Source: Nymphaea colorata
Lineage: Eukaryota; Streptophyta; Magnoliopsida; Nymphaeales; Nymphaeaceae
NCBI RefSeq assembly: GCF_008831285.2
Contig: NC_045143.1
Coordinates: 3,667,503 to 3,731,502 of the forward strand
DNA: 64,000 nt
Reading direction: 5' to 3'
Shown here: positions 1 to 16,531 of the stretch, in pieces
Numbering within the stretch: the first letter of the stretch is position 1
How the letters are laid out: each line of letters starts with the position of its first letter
Notes under the pieces: model-generated
What the model was told of the DNA's origin: nothing
The model's input: only the letters and a program-made list of their open reading frames with translations
The model's database searches: none
Made by a program: the position numbers and the translations under genes

Positions 1-2983
1 ATCTGTCTTCTCTATGGTCAATTTTATGGGAATAATCATTCAGCCCTAGTGATTTACCTAGTGAATTATGATCAAATACATACTTTATATTATGGGACCT
101 GGTAATAATATTTTGAAAATCTTTTTAAACGAAACAATCAAAACATATTCGTGTTTTTTATTTGAAACTTGAGCTTCATGTTGTAAAAGAGTCATGACTA
201 ATCCCATTCAGTTTGATTGGTATTATAGTTGTTGTTGTGTAGCATGAAGTTTTCATGGTCAATTTTGTATGGCACAATATTCTACCAATTTTGGAAGGTG
301 TGGCGCGGACTTAAGAAATCAAAGATGTTGACCCAAGTTCAGAGAAGTTCTTTCAGAAACAGGTTGATCAAATTAATGTTCATAATTGCTAAACTATGGA
401 AGCTATGTAAGATGTCTCCAAAGGAAACCCTAAATTCAAATATTGCTATATAACATGATGTCTGGAGTTTATCTAAACTTAGCCATTATCACCTACTAGA
501 TCTTTGCATAATACTGTCAAACAGTAGGTGAATAAGTCATAAATTACTGTTGATTACACAACTAATGTGAAACTAATCGAATGACATCATGCCACACGTC
601 AGCGCAAGCCGGGTGAGATTAGGGTCAAATCTTGATGAATTCAAAATTGCTATTGATTAGCAGAATGATCAACATAAGTTGGCAATGATAATTGACAGTT
701 TTGGCTCTTTCATTTGATATGCACTAAGGCCTGATGGACCTGTTTGGCTAGAGGATAGTACAATGAGTGAAATTTTATGTCCTTGTGGCTTCATCATGAA
801 GTAGATAAGCTCCACCCAAAATAGCAACCACAACAGTATGGAGATATAACAAAGAAAGTGATTGGTTCTTTGAACTTGGGGAGTGATATTGAACCTTGAT
901 CTCAGGACAATTTGGACCACTTCACAAGGCAAAGGGTGCCTACCAGTCAATCCCTCTCTCTCTCTCTATCTCTCTTTCCGTGGCCCTTTGCTTGTTGGTC
1001 ACATTAGTACCTTCTACTACGTCTAGTGTCTTGGTTTCTACCTAGCCAACCAGTGTTTCCTTTGTCTTTTGGTTACAGAATTCTGATACCACTTTTTCAC
1101 CAATTACTCGGTTTTTTTTTTCTAGTCTCTTCTCGAAAAACCTACCATCTCTCACCCACCTCTTTCCTCATCCCATCTTCCTAAGGCAGCTTCTCTTTTT
1201 GGCGTCTCCTTGGGCCAACAACATTTGGTGGTTCACTTGGTGTTCTTGGCTCATTAGCTATTGGTGGTGGATATAGGAGGAATGCAATTATGCAACCAAG
1301 GCGGAGCCAAGATGTTTTTCAGGTGCGGGCCGAACAGTTCAACTTCTGGGTTCGGGTAGGGCCATACTGAATCCGAATCCAAACAATACATCTCACAACT
1401 AAACAATTTTAATTTTTTAAATTGACTGGAGTCGGGTCGTGGCCTAGGTGAGCCCCCCTCCCTTAGCCCCTGTATGCAACAACAGAGTCTTGAGGGATTT
1501 GCCAATTGATTTTGTTCAATTGCAGCAACAGAAGCACAACAATTTTTTTATTATTCTAGTTTTGTCCTTACAAGAGTTTTTTTTCCTTTTTTTTTTTAAG
1601 TTTAGATGCATTTTTGCATTTTGTCTCCTAATATTTATTTAAATGGATATGGGCTATGTGCAGATTGGATTTGTTTTGGAATCTCTTGCATTTAAGGCAT
1701 AAGATTTTGCCACGGTAGCTTGTACTTGAAACTTCATCTAAGTTGAAGCTTGCATGGACAGTTTGATGATGACAAAAGTAACAATTTGTTTCATAAAAAT
1801 CCGAAAATTGGAATAGATTCATGACACACTATGTTACAGGCCTCCTTACGGCTGCATATTTATGAAATAATTTGCTAGTGATTCCATTAAAACCAAACCA
1901 TACTAACCACTTGTCTACCAACTATGCCTTACTCATTAGAATCTCTGAAGTTCTCAATCTCTAAAATTAATTGAAGTACTTGTGCAGCCCTAGCCCGGAA
2001 TCCTGACCATAGGCACCAAAAGCAGCGGCGCTTTATTTCAGCCAGCTGTTACCAAACTTGGGAAAAAACTTTGGTTTAAAATGTGTTCATTTCTCAACAA
2101 AGTTTAGGAAAGCAAAAAAATAGAACTGTTGCTTTTAAATCGCAGACATGAAGAGCTCCTGATTTAAAGCAACTAATGTTTGTTCAGTCTTGGAGTGTTG
2201 ACAAAAGGTTAGAATCCCAAAAGATTTTGATGGCAAAAAAAATCGATGATTTTCCCTCACCTTTTTTGTGCATGAAACCAACTGAAAGAAATAGAAGAAA
2301 AAGTGAGCCTACAGTTTATTGCTTGGAAAGCTAACCTCTCTACCCATGCCCCCGAGATTCATGGCATGCTTACCACCTACAAAAATCAAACTAATTATGC
2401 TACCTCCCTTCAATTCTTAGACCAAAACAACAATTGTTTGATTAAATATTTTCTTGCTGCAAACTTTTGAGTGCCACTAGAACTCGTGTTTGCCTTTTCT
2501 CCGAAAGTGTTTGAATGTCATACTCAGAAGATGGCACTGTCTCCCCAATTCGAACTTATGCTTCTCATACTTCCCAATCAGATAGTCATTTTCTTAAGCA
2601 GTCCGGTTGTTTTTTGGTTTTTCAGATTCCAAATCTTGGCTTAACTAACCTTATACGTGGGAATATATTATAAGGTCGGACCAGTTAAGATCAGCTCTCT
2701 GAATCCCAATCCGACATATATCGAGGTCTTTTTTTTTTTTTTTTTTCTTCTTTCATAATCTAAAAAAAAAAATACAAAACTAGAATGAATGAGTGAAAAT
2801 GGGGAAAATAGAAAGTCGGTAAAAACCAGAACGGCCATGTCAATTACCAAGTAGCTTTGCATAAAATTTATGGTCCCGTTCCCCAGGGAACTGGTACCCA
2901 TATCGCATGGGGCTCACAACATATGGCTAGCATCAACGTACACCATTTAATTTCATCTTCAAGATGGGGTGGTTGACTCAATT

Positions 2984-3023
2984 GCATGAATGAGTCCCAA
3001 CAAGCATGAATGAGTCCCAACAA
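2984..3023. repeat. Perfect 20-bp tandem duplication
   Basis: The unit GCATGAATGAGTCCCAACAA occurs twice head to tail without mismatch. It is a recent slippage-type duplication in intergenic DNA with no coding context. Confidence 0.9.
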
Positions 3024-3221
3024 GCAAGGGTATCACTTCTTGTTTTCTATAAAGTAGTTTGGGAGTATGTACATTTCTAGAGTGTTTCGTAAATATATTC
3101 TAAAGATTGAAGCAGATTCATGATACAATAGTTTTAGTATCCGATAGACCTACCACAGATTTTTGAGTAAATTCATAAGTTACTCACAAAGTGTTTCTAC
3201 TACCAAACATTATCCTCTCTT

Positions 3222-3300
3222 CCCCCCCCCCCCCCCCCCCTCCCTCCCTCCCTCCCTATATATATATATATATATATATAGAGGGAGAGATAGATAGATG
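3222..3300. repeat. Compound microsatellite: poly-C, (TCCC)n, (TA)n, GA-rich
   Basis: Nineteen C in a row are followed by four TCCC units, a (TA)n run and a GAGGGAGAGATAGATAGATG tail. Simple repeat, probably length-variable and prone to sequencing error in the homopolymer. Confidence 0.9.
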
Positions 3301-4977
3301 AAGAACAATCTCCCTTTGATTTTTTCCAAATCCATGGTTAAGAGCAAAACAATTGAGAAAAAGGTAATCAATTATTTTCCGCATTTAGTATTAATTTCTT
3401 TTTTTTTTTCTTCTTCTTCTTTTCTCACAACTACTGATCTGAAAAGGATCATGAACTGAGCTTATGCATCAAAGCAGCTTGCATCTACGAATTTCTCATA
3501 CGACATACGCACAACTTTCACGCTCAGAAATCACGATCACATTAGTCATGTTTGATTTAGATTTGCATGAGCAAGAAAACATGGTGTGCAGAAGGCAGAT
3601 CGTGTATTAATAATGTATACATAACTTTAGTGCAAATTAATGGTACGTGGTATTGAACATGTTCCCTAAAGCGCGATGTACATAATCCCAATATTGACCA
3701 AATTGCTCCATATAATCTGTCCTAGGCAAAAAAATGCGGCTTGAACGCCAACTTTCCCATCCACTTGCAACCAACACAGCAGACACGACAGGAACATTAT
3801 TTTCAAATGACATTAATTTTCTTTCCCTTTTCTGAATTGTGCACCACGTTGAGTCTAGCTGCAAAAAAAAAATTCAAAACCAGCATCATAGCCTGCTTGA
3901 ACTATTTAATTGTGTAATATGGACTATATCCGCACGGGAAGTAATTAGGGCATATTGCTTTTAATTTTGAGAGATCAGAAGGGGTGTTAGACCATTCGAA
4001 CGAGAGCCGAAGCTATTTTTTCTTTCTCCTTGTCCCTAGAGTCCAAAACACGTGTACACAAAGAGATTAAAGGTCCGGAAAATTGTTTACTTGACTCTAT
4101 CAACCAGGAAAGATAAGTGAAGCTTTTATTCTTCCTTTTTTTGGGATACTTGACTATATCCAAAGTTTTCCTATATACGAGATAACAGAAATTCATATAG
4201 ATAGTAGTTTTAGAGGTTGTTTGTTCAGAAAAGGCATTCTGTCATGGTTTTGCTTCAGAAAATGAGGTGCCCTATTCTACTCTTTATAGATATAAAACTT
4301 AAAACCAAAGATAAGCATGCAATATTTGATCTACCTCAACCTTCTTCATACCTCATTCCAGGTTATCGCACCACCCGGCGAGGTAGCGAGAGATGAAGTC
4401 TCTCATCTTTTCCTTGCCTTCAGGTTCAGAGATGTGTTGGTACCAAGTGACGAGACTTTCACGTGCTTCAACTTGCATATAGGAGCCATTGCAATATAGA
4501 AGCCATTGCACTATCAGTTGTTCTACTCCAATTTGATATTTAAGATATACTGAAATATTGACAAGTAGTATTGATGAATCTGTAACATTTAAAAATTGAT
4601 GGTAACGAAAAAAACGCCAAAAATGATGACTAGAAAAGATTCATTTTCTAGAAGGAAAGATAGACAAGATGTCGATTCATGTGAGATCGACAAGCGATTC
4701 AGATCACACCTGCGTGGTCAAATCGGATGAAAACAAGTCAAAGATATTGAGATTCAAAGACTATTCAATTGAAACAAGAATCCAGTCGTCTAAATCATTT
4801 ACATCTAAAATTTTTGGATCTTAGCTACCATTTTTCTTCATCTAGAGAGATCTGATAGTCTCTCCTGAATTGGGGGTCCCTTCTAATACTATTTGAGTAA
4901 CTACATGACTTGATTTTTCTTGATCAAGTCTTTGTGAACTTAATTTCGAAGTGTGTTCAAAGTATGCTGCTGGTAGC

Positions 4978-5020
<43 letters not shown>

Positions 5021-6391
5021 TGCCTAACCATGTTAAATCCGGAAGGAATAATATTGGCATTAAGTTTTTCATATTGATGGTAGAGAGAAAAAAGACAAAA
5101 AAATATGAATTAATACTACAAATGTGAAAATTGTATGACCATTTTTTCTTTATTTCTTCCTAACAAAGATAGAACATTTCAATCACCTAATATTAGTTGG
5201 TAACAACTTCTTTTCTTCCCTCAACCATGTATGACCATGATAAGTTTCTGATGAATCCAGCACCTCTCTTATATATATATATATATATGTACATATGTTC
5301 AGGAATAAAAAGCAGACCCATTGATTTATTTTAAATACACGATAAACATCTTATTAAATTTATAAAACTATTTTGATATAAAACATGTTTTGATTCAAGC
5401 TTTTTTAATGAAAAAATCATGCCATGGGGGGCCTTCATTTTTTTTCTTATTATGAAAACACCATTAAAGTCTAACAAATGATGAACCTACTAATTTAAGC
5501 CACTGCTATTAGTCAAAGTTGAGGCACAAAAATCCTGGATAAGAATAGGAATCCGCTTTTAATATAATCACAGCGCTTGTGGGCAATGGCTTAATTTTCA
5601 CACGGCAGCCGTATAAAAACACGCAACGAATTAAAAACCAGCTGTTAGTCCTTTTTTTTCCCCTTCTTCTCGGGCACCCATCGTTTTCAATTTCAAAAAC
5701 TCCATTGACGATGGATCTATTAGTTCGCCTTGCCATAGTTATAAATCATTCATCTAAGTTGATGATAAGAAACTAGTAAAGCAAATAAGGCAAAGTGCGG
5801 CGTTAATAGTGCCAGCATAGCTTTGTTGTATGACCAAAGATGCAATAGCTAGCAATTTAATTATCTTTAGATTATTTTTCATTTTTCTAGGCTTATATGG
5901 CGTCAACGATATATAAACATGCATGTCAAAACATGAAAAGCAAAAGTTTGCACATGCAATATGAATAATGCAAGTATAGCTTTATTGGAGATAATGGCTC
6001 TAAAACATTAATGTTCCTTGAGATGCGATGCAATTATTAGTCCAAATTGGTGGATAATTTGTCATTAGCGAAATGTGTTCCTTGATATGTTTTGACATTC
6101 ACATTATGTAGTTTGCTTCCAATCCTAAGTAGTTCAGATTTTACATCTCCTTTACCATGGCATGTCATAATCTAGACGATCATCATTTTTTTGCCTTTCG
6201 GTAAGAGCTTTGAATACAATCACATTTACTTTGGCTTTTCAGAATCATTCAATCATCTAAGTATTTAAGTAGGACTGTCCAATCAATCGTAATAAACATT
6301 TAAGAAAAAAAATGTGATAGATATTTTTATCATCTAGTATTAGTTTACATTTTTTTACCATTCATATGCTTCAACTGTCGTTAGATCACTA

Positions 6392-6394
<3 letters not shown>

Positions 6395-6460
<66 letters not shown>
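6395..6460. repeat. (TA)n-(GA)n microsatellite
   Basis: A TA run of about 37 bases passes directly into a GA run of about 29 bases. Reading frames across it (YIYIYI, RERERE, SLSLSL) are artefacts of the repeat. Confidence 0.95.
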
Positions 6461-6461
<1 letters not shown>

Positions 6462-7979
6462 CCCGACCCGAACGTGGTCCATTGTCGGTGTTTCTCCGTC
6501 CACTTGATGAATTGGATTGCGGGACCCAAAAAACTGGAGCCAATTTGGATCTGAACATGGCCTGATCAGGCCTTCACGTGGGCATGGCCTGATCGTTTGA
6601 CCCCACATATCTCCAGTCCAAGTGGTTCGGGTCATTTGGGTGGGCCCGAATCCTGTGTGCAGGAGGATCGCGTTCAGACGTGTGCGCGTGTACGTGGGGC
6701 CGTAAGGTTGGGATTATGAATCTACGGATCGGGTGAGGTCTGGAAAAAATTCTGACCCACAATAAATGTAAAATCCTTGGCTAATGAATCATAATGTTCT
6801 TCCTATCGAACACACTCTTAGACTTGCCATATGAATTCTCAGTAGGAAACATAATGTCAAGACTTGACTTCTTGATCAACATTCCAAGCACCTCTTGGAG
6901 GATGTTTGGCAATGAAAACAATTTGTTACAGTTGCTTCAAAGATTATAGCAGGTTCGTGAAACAAACATTGTGTTCGAGTGTTCTATAAATCTACCACAA
7001 TCTTTAATAAATTAGTTTATTACTAAGCAGCCTGCATGTGGTTACGATGTCATGCTGCTAATGCTTTACAGGACATCTCACGATTGACCTACCACATGTA
7101 AGCACATGATAAAGGCGAAAGGTCTTTATTGTCAACCGGCGAGCCAACCGGCCTGGTGGTGGACTCGGACCCACCCGGGGGTTGATTCGGACCTACCTAG
7201 TGTTGGCTAGCTATTTTTTTGGGCATCAATTAAAGGAAAATTCTTGATACATAAAGCTAATATTTCATTATTGTGCTAGGGGGAAAGACTTCGACCTTTT
7301 TCGAGACAGTGGGTCATATAATTCTCTAGTTCATCGAGAACTAAAACTCATAAAATTGTCACATGAAGTTTTTGAATATGATGCCACAATGATAGAGAAA
7401 CACACGACCCACTTCCTAAAAAGGATGTTGGGAATCGATGATCCCATTATTAGCCAAATTGCGGGATAATGACTCATTTAAAAAGGGTTGGTCTCACAAG
7501 TTCATGGGGGAATGCAATGCATATAATGCAAACATCAGCCAAATTGCGCGACAAATGGTCGCCAGAGAAAAGGAATCCATGTCAAGATCTTTAGGATGCA
7601 ATGTATTAAATGCAATGATTTGCCAAATTGCTTTCTAAAACACCATCGTCTAAAAGGTTGCTGAGTTAAGCTCCATGGGATGCATTGTATTAAACACAAT
7701 TATTGGCCAATTGCTTCCTAATGTGTCGTCAACATAAAGCTTGCTTTAAGCAAATTTATGCATAAAAAGAGACATGGTGTGTGCATATTCTTTTCCGGAA
7801 CATCTTTTCTTTCTAAAGCCAATGTCTAGACAAAATTGGTTGAACTTAGTCCGTGTTTGATATATCCTTCAATCTAAGATCTGACGCTGATCTCGGACCT
7901 CCATGGATAGAGATTCACTCTTCATTCTAAATCCATGGTTTACGATGGGGCCGGTTTCAAATTCCCACATATCTTTGAT

Positions 7980-8109
<130 letters not shown>

Positions 8110-9057
8110 CGCTTGACATTATGCTAATGACGTGAGAACAATTTCGGAAACCATGTTCCCCACAGTTTACACCTAAGGGGTATTTCAGTCCGAGCTAAAA
8201 AAAATTTTCAATGGGACGGTAAGCATATAGTTAACAAATTTTCAATTGGCCATGCGGAGAGAGACACCCCGATAACATTTTCTGTTCCTTTTAGAACAAT
8301 GTTATCGTAATTTCCTCTTTACCTTTTTCTTATATTAATTAACAACAAGTGTGAAAATATGACCACTTTCATGTGCCAAGATCTAAGAAAAAGATATCGA
8401 TAACCTGAATTTGCAAAGCTTGAAAACATTTTGAGGGCATCTGATGACAGGAACATCGCATCAGTCTTCTATTTATGTATATGTTTCAAAGATTCAAACC
8501 AGGTTTTTATAAATTTGCTCCAACTAATATTTTATAAACTTACTTCAATTTTTAAAACAGATTCATAAAACACTATTTAAATGGCTGTTGAAATGCTTTA
8601 AAAAAAATTAAATTCATACAAATTCAAAAAGTCAAACTACGACATTCGATACGGATGAATAGGTTGTGTTTGTTCACTGCGGATTTGAGATCGGCAGTGT
8701 TAATCAAATTTCGGATCGTGAGATCTTCGGATTTTAGATTCAGACCTTCCTTCATCCAACTTTAAATCTACGGTGTTTAACATGTGCCCCCTCACATTCA
8801 AATGTATCAAACACAACCATATGGTATTTATTATCCCAAACTTCAACTTATGGTACTTATCATGTTCGTATCAGCCGATAAATGGAAGAAGCCGTTTCGG
8901 TTCCACCACGTCACGGTCCGGCAGTAAAACAGATATGTATCGGCCGAGACGCATCGTTTTTGAAAACGCCTGTGCAAAACGTGAGCGGCGGCGACCTTGG
9001 AAGGGCGCGTGTTCTCCTGGACCCGGCACTCGCGCAGACTGGGCTCACCACTGGGTC

Positions 9058-9063
9058 CACGTG
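9058..9063 (+). promoter_or_regulatory. G-box CACGTG upstream of bHLH copy A
   Basis: A palindromic CACGTG lies 338 bases before the start codon of the bHLH gene, and the same hexamer sits at the matching place in block B (32556-32561). G-boxes are typical bHLH and bZIP binding sites. Conservation in both copies is suggestive, but the blocks are too young for that to prove function. Confidence 0.35.
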
Positions 9064-9400
9064 CTCTACACGCCGCCTCCATGCTGCTCCTTCTTAACGC
9101 ACGTTCTCATTCCATCCCAAAACAGGAGCCTCAGGCGACGCATCCACAAGTCGTTGACTTCTTGAAATTTCTTTTCTTTTGTTTAATTCAGATGGATTCA
9201 TGTTCTCAACGCTCTCCATGATTCAACAGAGACGCAAGTTACAGAATCAAAGAAAGGAATGTGTATATGAATAATTTTATGAAGCGTATCCAATTGATAA
9301 ACTCATTGTTATACGATTTCAAAGATGCATATATGTGGAGAAAGGAGGAGGAGGGAGAGAGAACTGTGATGCCATCTCTCTCTGATCTGTTGTCTGTGAC

Positions 9401-10856
9401 ATGGAGAACGTCCATTCGTTGGAGCAGCTGCTGGGTATTCTAGAGGAAGACCTCCATGAAGATGCAGAGTCCTTGAGATCATCCTCACAGGCTGCGTTTT
9501 CTTCCATTGTTGAAAACTTGTTTGATCTCAGCTGTGCTGAAGAGCCTTCCCTGCCTGCTGAACCAGTAGCTCATGTTTCTTCGTCTTCTGCAAAACCACC
9601 AATGAGCAGAGCCAGTCTCCGTGCCTTGGAGAGGAAGAGGAGGGACAAGCTGAAGGACAAGCTCTTGGCACTCCGCTCCTTGGTTCCTTTCATCACAAAG
9701 GTCGGCTCTCGATAACTTGGAAACTCTTTACTCTTATGAAACCATCCTCTTTGTGTTGGAAAAATCTGTAGGTTGGGGTAAAACGAACGTCCCTTTCTCG
9801 GAAAACCTGAAATCTCTTCTGTTTACTTTGGTTGGCACTTGTCTTTTCATTCTATACAGTTCCTAAAAACTCTTTCACACTTCCCAAAAAGAATTCGGTT
9901 CCCTGTTTCGTATCTGTTCTTACCACTGCGTTTCTGAATTCAGCACCTCCACACTTTGTCGCCTGCTATGGAACCTCTAGTTATTTGATAAATGGACATT
10001 AAAATCGTGGTTTTCCTCCTTGGAAACCCTCCCTGAGCAGATGGATAAAGCTTCAATCGTGGGGGATGCGGTCGTCTATGTGCAGAAGTTGCACAAGGAA
10101 GCCATGGAACTCGAACAAGAAATCCGAGAGCTCGAGTTGTCGTTTGGTTGCAGTGGACATGGGGAGTATGATACAGATGACAAGTTTAAGCTTTCTGGAG
10201 TCTCTGATCAGCCGCGTCATGATTCTTACAGAATTTTGCAGGTACGTTGATCCTAATCCTTCCTTGATACTTGGAACGGGGAAATCCTTTCTCGATATGA
10301 TTAAAACCAATTGATAATGATGAGCTTCTTTCACAAACTTGCGATTGCCATTGATGCCTAAGTTGCTCTCTCTTGTCTCTCGCTCCTGCAGCTGGACGTG
10401 TTTCTGGTTGAGCAGAGAAGATTCTATGTCAAAGTCATATGCAGCGTGAAGAAAGGAGTGGCGCTGGCCCTGTTGCAGGCCGTGGAGTCCCTTGCTTGTT
10501 TACATGTGCAGAGCTCAAACATGGCTGCCTTTGACTCATTTATTGTCTTCACCTGCACGGTTCAGGTTAGTTGATGGGGTGATCCATTACCCACGTCCCA
10601 GCACAGCGCAAGACCCCGAAGGCATGGGAAATGGGGAACCTTTCTTAAAATTAATGAAAGAATTCCATGATCAACATTTAGCACATTCGTTCATGCACTT
10701 ACAAGCTTTTAGTCGGATGAAGTTTTCATCAATCTCATGTTGGTTCGTACTAATCTTGCAATCCAGGCTGCGCAATGCTTAGAAGAAAGCAACGAGCTCA
10801 CCTTGAAGATGAAGCTGATGGCTGCTTTCATCAAACGAAAGTTTGTCCATCTTTGA
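9401..10856 (+). CDS. FIT: FIT-like bHLH transcription factor, copy A (4 exons, 254 aa)
   Basis: Exons 9401-9700, 10041-10241, 10392-10565 and 10767-10856, all with GT-AG introns and all phase 0. Residues 70-130 form the bHLH domain: basic region with ERKRR at 77-81, helix 1 and loop through KDKLLALRSLVPFITK, and MDKASIVGDAVVYVQKLHKE in helix 2. Residues 168-225 (LDVFLVEQRRFYVKVICSVK onward) form the C-terminal ACT-like domain seen in FIT. FIT (bHLH subgroup IIIa) is a nuclear factor that activates root iron-uptake genes as a heterodimer with Ib bHLHs; that role is family knowledge. The position four residues before the core Glu is Leu and not His, as in atypical FIT-type basic regions. Length is close to the family's, about 300 aa. 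The start ATG has good context (gacATGG). The intron 1 acceptor region carries a short insertion compared with copy B. DYT1/AMS-type bHLHs are less likely. Confidence 0.88.
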
Positions 10857-11863
10857 GTTATGATGCAAAAGCAAGTGAAAGTTGGCGCCCGCAGATGTTA
10901 CATCAGAAGGTGATCAACATCAGCCAAGCTATGGAACCAAATAGATTTTGATGTCCTGATTTTCCTTGTTGGAGAGTCTGAATCAGAAACTTCAGATCAA
11001 ATGGTTCCTTTAACAATGGGCAGAATTTTATTGTTTTACGGGTGTAAGTTTGGAGTTGCTTTTTCCTTCATTTCGAAGAATTAGCAAGATTTTACTGCAA
11101 CTTTGCTAGGAAAACTCAACCAAGATATATTCGTCTGCATTCCTTTCCACTAAAAAAGAGAGTCATCTTCTTGGGTGTAGTACCCGGCACCTTGGGAGAC
11201 GAGGGAAAGGTGGAGGTTTTGGCTCTTTTGTTGGGTGATAGACAAAATACTCTTTCTACTCACCCAACTAATAAATTGACTGTTGTACTCATCATTTTTT
11301 ACTGTTTTGACAACCTTAACATCCGAGCCTTACTCTTATTATTACCCATGAGGATGTTTCAGAATATTTTATTCACCGAAGAGAGATAAACTCAAAAATC
11401 AACATTAAGGACAGAACTATACTCATTGGAAAATGAGGCTTGGCTTGCTGGTGCACCAACCAAAGCAGGTTTCTTGCTTTATAAAGAAGCTTCCCTTTAC
11501 CATTTCAAGATGTTCTTCATGAATACTGGAGCCCTTGTAGCAATTGGATGCCCCATTTTTCCATGATCAGGATTTAAATTATAGATCATTTCCAAAGACC
11601 TTCTGTTATTTTTAATGGCCTTCTGTTAAGAAAAGACAAAGGAAGCAACTGCACAACGCTTGAAGTCTTTTATCTTATCAATAATCCAACAAATAATACA
11701 TCAAACTTCATAACTTAAATGCACAAACGACCATATGTCCTCAAAAGATAGATCACACCTCTTTCAACATTACATAATTAACTCCCATCATCTTGGCTGG
11801 CACACTGGGCGTCTGCATTCTAGCAGGTTTTCTTATCATCAAAAGAGATGTCCATTTTCTCCC

Positions 11864-14035
<2,172 letters not shown>

Positions 14036-16531
14036 GGCTAGAGTGAGAGAGAGAGAGAGATATATAGACAAGGAGGGAGAGATTTATTAGGATCAGTGTC
14101 AATTAAGGGTGGTGATGATGCAATTATTGGAATTTGGTGCATACTAATATGGAAAAGGAACCGAACACAAGTGAGCTGATTCATTGATCATGCTGTTTCT
14201 TAAACTCGAAAACTATTGACCACCTAAAGATCTTGGCTCGATCTGTTTTATGACTGGGAAGGAGTTTGGTTGTCAACATAAAGCAGGAGCTTCACCATGG
14301 CACTTCGTGAAGCGCTTGATTGATATCAGGTGCAACTAACGATTGGTTTTGAAGCACATACGCAAATTCGTAGCAGTCGAGCAGGAAGCCATTGATTTTT
14401 TTTTTTTTTTCTTTTGTTCTGCAATCTTCTTAGAGAAGAGATAAGGATTTGTTTGGATTTCACCATCTGTTTTGGTCCCAGTGGAACCACTGCCATTGCT
14501 AGTGCTGGAGGTCCACACGGCAAGGAAGGCCGGTTCAGAAGGCAAAAATATTTATCATATTTTTTATAAAACACTATGATCAATCTATTGAATAGTACAC
14601 AGAGAAATGATATTTCGGATATAATACTCTTTAAATTTAATGTTTTAAAATCAAGCACTCCTTCACTTGCTTTTTATTTCTATCTCAATCAAATGTTTAT
14701 GCCCTAACACATAAAACCGTGTTCCCACGGTTTAGATTCAAGGAGTAGTTCGGTTATTTTATGAAAGTATTTTTAGCCACCATTTTTGCCCTTATAGGGG
14801 AAGTCTTCCATTTAGTCAGCAGGGGCATTTTTGGTCATTTCTAGTTCATTACACATGGCTGTGTGTTATGGGCCATAACATACAACCTGCTCTGAAGGTG
14901 GGTGCATGGTGTGTCTTGTGACATTGGAAGTCCGCATTTACTGGCATGATTTTTTTCTTGCACTCATAAAGAGCTTTGTTGTAGTAGACGGCTAGAAGGA
15001 TGAATCCGACACTCATTTTCGATCATTAGTTCGGACAATTTATTTGTTTTGAGGGCGTACCCAAAACTCTTAAGGTGCGTTTGATGGTTTGGAATTTTGA
15101 TTCAAGAACGAAAATTTTAGAATCAAAATGAAAATTATAGGACCATAATTCATCCTTAAACTAGAATGGAATCAAAATGTCAGGTTTTAATTTCTTAATT
15201 ATGAAAATAAAATACCATGTTTGTTTAATAATCCTAATTTCTTAAAAAATAGGCATTTTGATTCTAAAATTTCATGTTTTGGGTATATCAAATGCCCCCT
15301 ACAAAATATGTTTGGGTTTTAGTGCTCAAACACACAAACCAGTTTTTCCAAAATGATTTAAAAACCAACTTTTTAAAAAACTAGCTTTCATAAAACCTTT
15401 TTTTTTTTTAATTGTGTCGTCCAAATGCTACTTTTGCTCTGTCACTAATTTGGGCGATGTATCATTGTCGTTCAACTAAAATTTTTTTGCTCTATCACTA
15501 ATTTGGACTACGTATCAAATCATCAGTGAAGTTATTTTTTATGACAAAAATGGTTTGGAAAAGGTGGTACTTGAACCGTAGTCACAGTGAAGACGTTTTT
15601 TTTCAAAAAAAAAACGTGACAAATTAACTAGCAGTTTAAAACTTTAAAAAATGAGTTTTAAAAAAAAATGTTAAAAAAAACAGGTTTTTAACGCATTTTT
15701 TCACATTTTTTTCAATTTTTCTAATGTCAAACAGTTTTTTTCATTTTTTATTTGTTGCAAATCTACTTATCTTTTAACGTTTATATTATTAGTTTCTCAC
15801 TTATTTTATTTTTTTTTATTTTTAGTTTTTTTTTTTATTTTTAAAGATTTATCATATTTTTTAAGTTCACCTTGTTATACTCGAGAAAAAAACCTCGCCG
15901 TCGAGACGTTATTTCCGAGACGTTATTTGTGACTATCGCTTGAACATTACGAAAATCCCTGAAAAGAAAAAAAATATTATAACACGAAATAATCCTTAAA
16001 CACCATAAGCTCACTTAGTGGATATCATATTCGTAGTATGGTAGACCGAAGGTTCGGTTAAAGAGAAAAACGACTGAGAAACATAAGGCTGAGTTCTCAG
16101 ATCCATATCCGTTGATGATTTAAGGTCCTCCGATCTGATCTTAAAATCCGGTTTTATATAAGAGTCGCATAATTTGTCAATAATGAAAAAAGCGAACAAC
16201 TTTATAATGTCGTCAAAAGGGACGCTTAAGTTTTCATATTTAATCAAAACGATATAGTAAAATTTCAAATTTGTCCTCTAAAAAGTAACATGGAAACATT
16301 CCTAACTGTGTTCAGATATCTAGGCTTCTTTTGACTAACTTTGTAACATTAATGAAGACAAAAATATTCACATAATTATTTTGGATACGTATCAGTATTG
16401 TTGTATATAGTTAAATGTGCTAATGAAATGAAAACAATTGATGATTGGTGGCAAAGTTTAGTTGTTTATCGACAGTGGAATAACATAACAAATAACCTGA
16501 CTCAGTTGTGCAAACCAATTAACTTAAAATT

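Larger units (their letters stand above)
1..4511. other. Intergenic DNA, no gene recognised
   Basis: AT-rich sequence with only short, low-complexity reading frames on both strands and no recognisable protein motif. Around 1297-1480 is a more GC-rich patch starting with GGCGGAGCCAAG and ending near CCCTTAGCCCC, which looks like a degenerate dispersed repeat; its family is not known to me. Similar ends are seen near 56330-56510 and 58078-58360. The stretch ends where the block A/B duplication begins. Confidence 0.6.

Noticed and set aside
6355-6762. Frames with YIYIYI and SLSLSL runs
   Set aside because: Translations of TA and GA microsatellites.
8773-9221. Overlapping reading frames on both strands of 60-130 codons upstream of bHLH copy A (and 32308-32717 upstream of copy B)
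   Set aside because: GC-richer promoter or leader DNA gives open frames by chance in several frames at once. The frames are not conserved between the two blocks in length or start.
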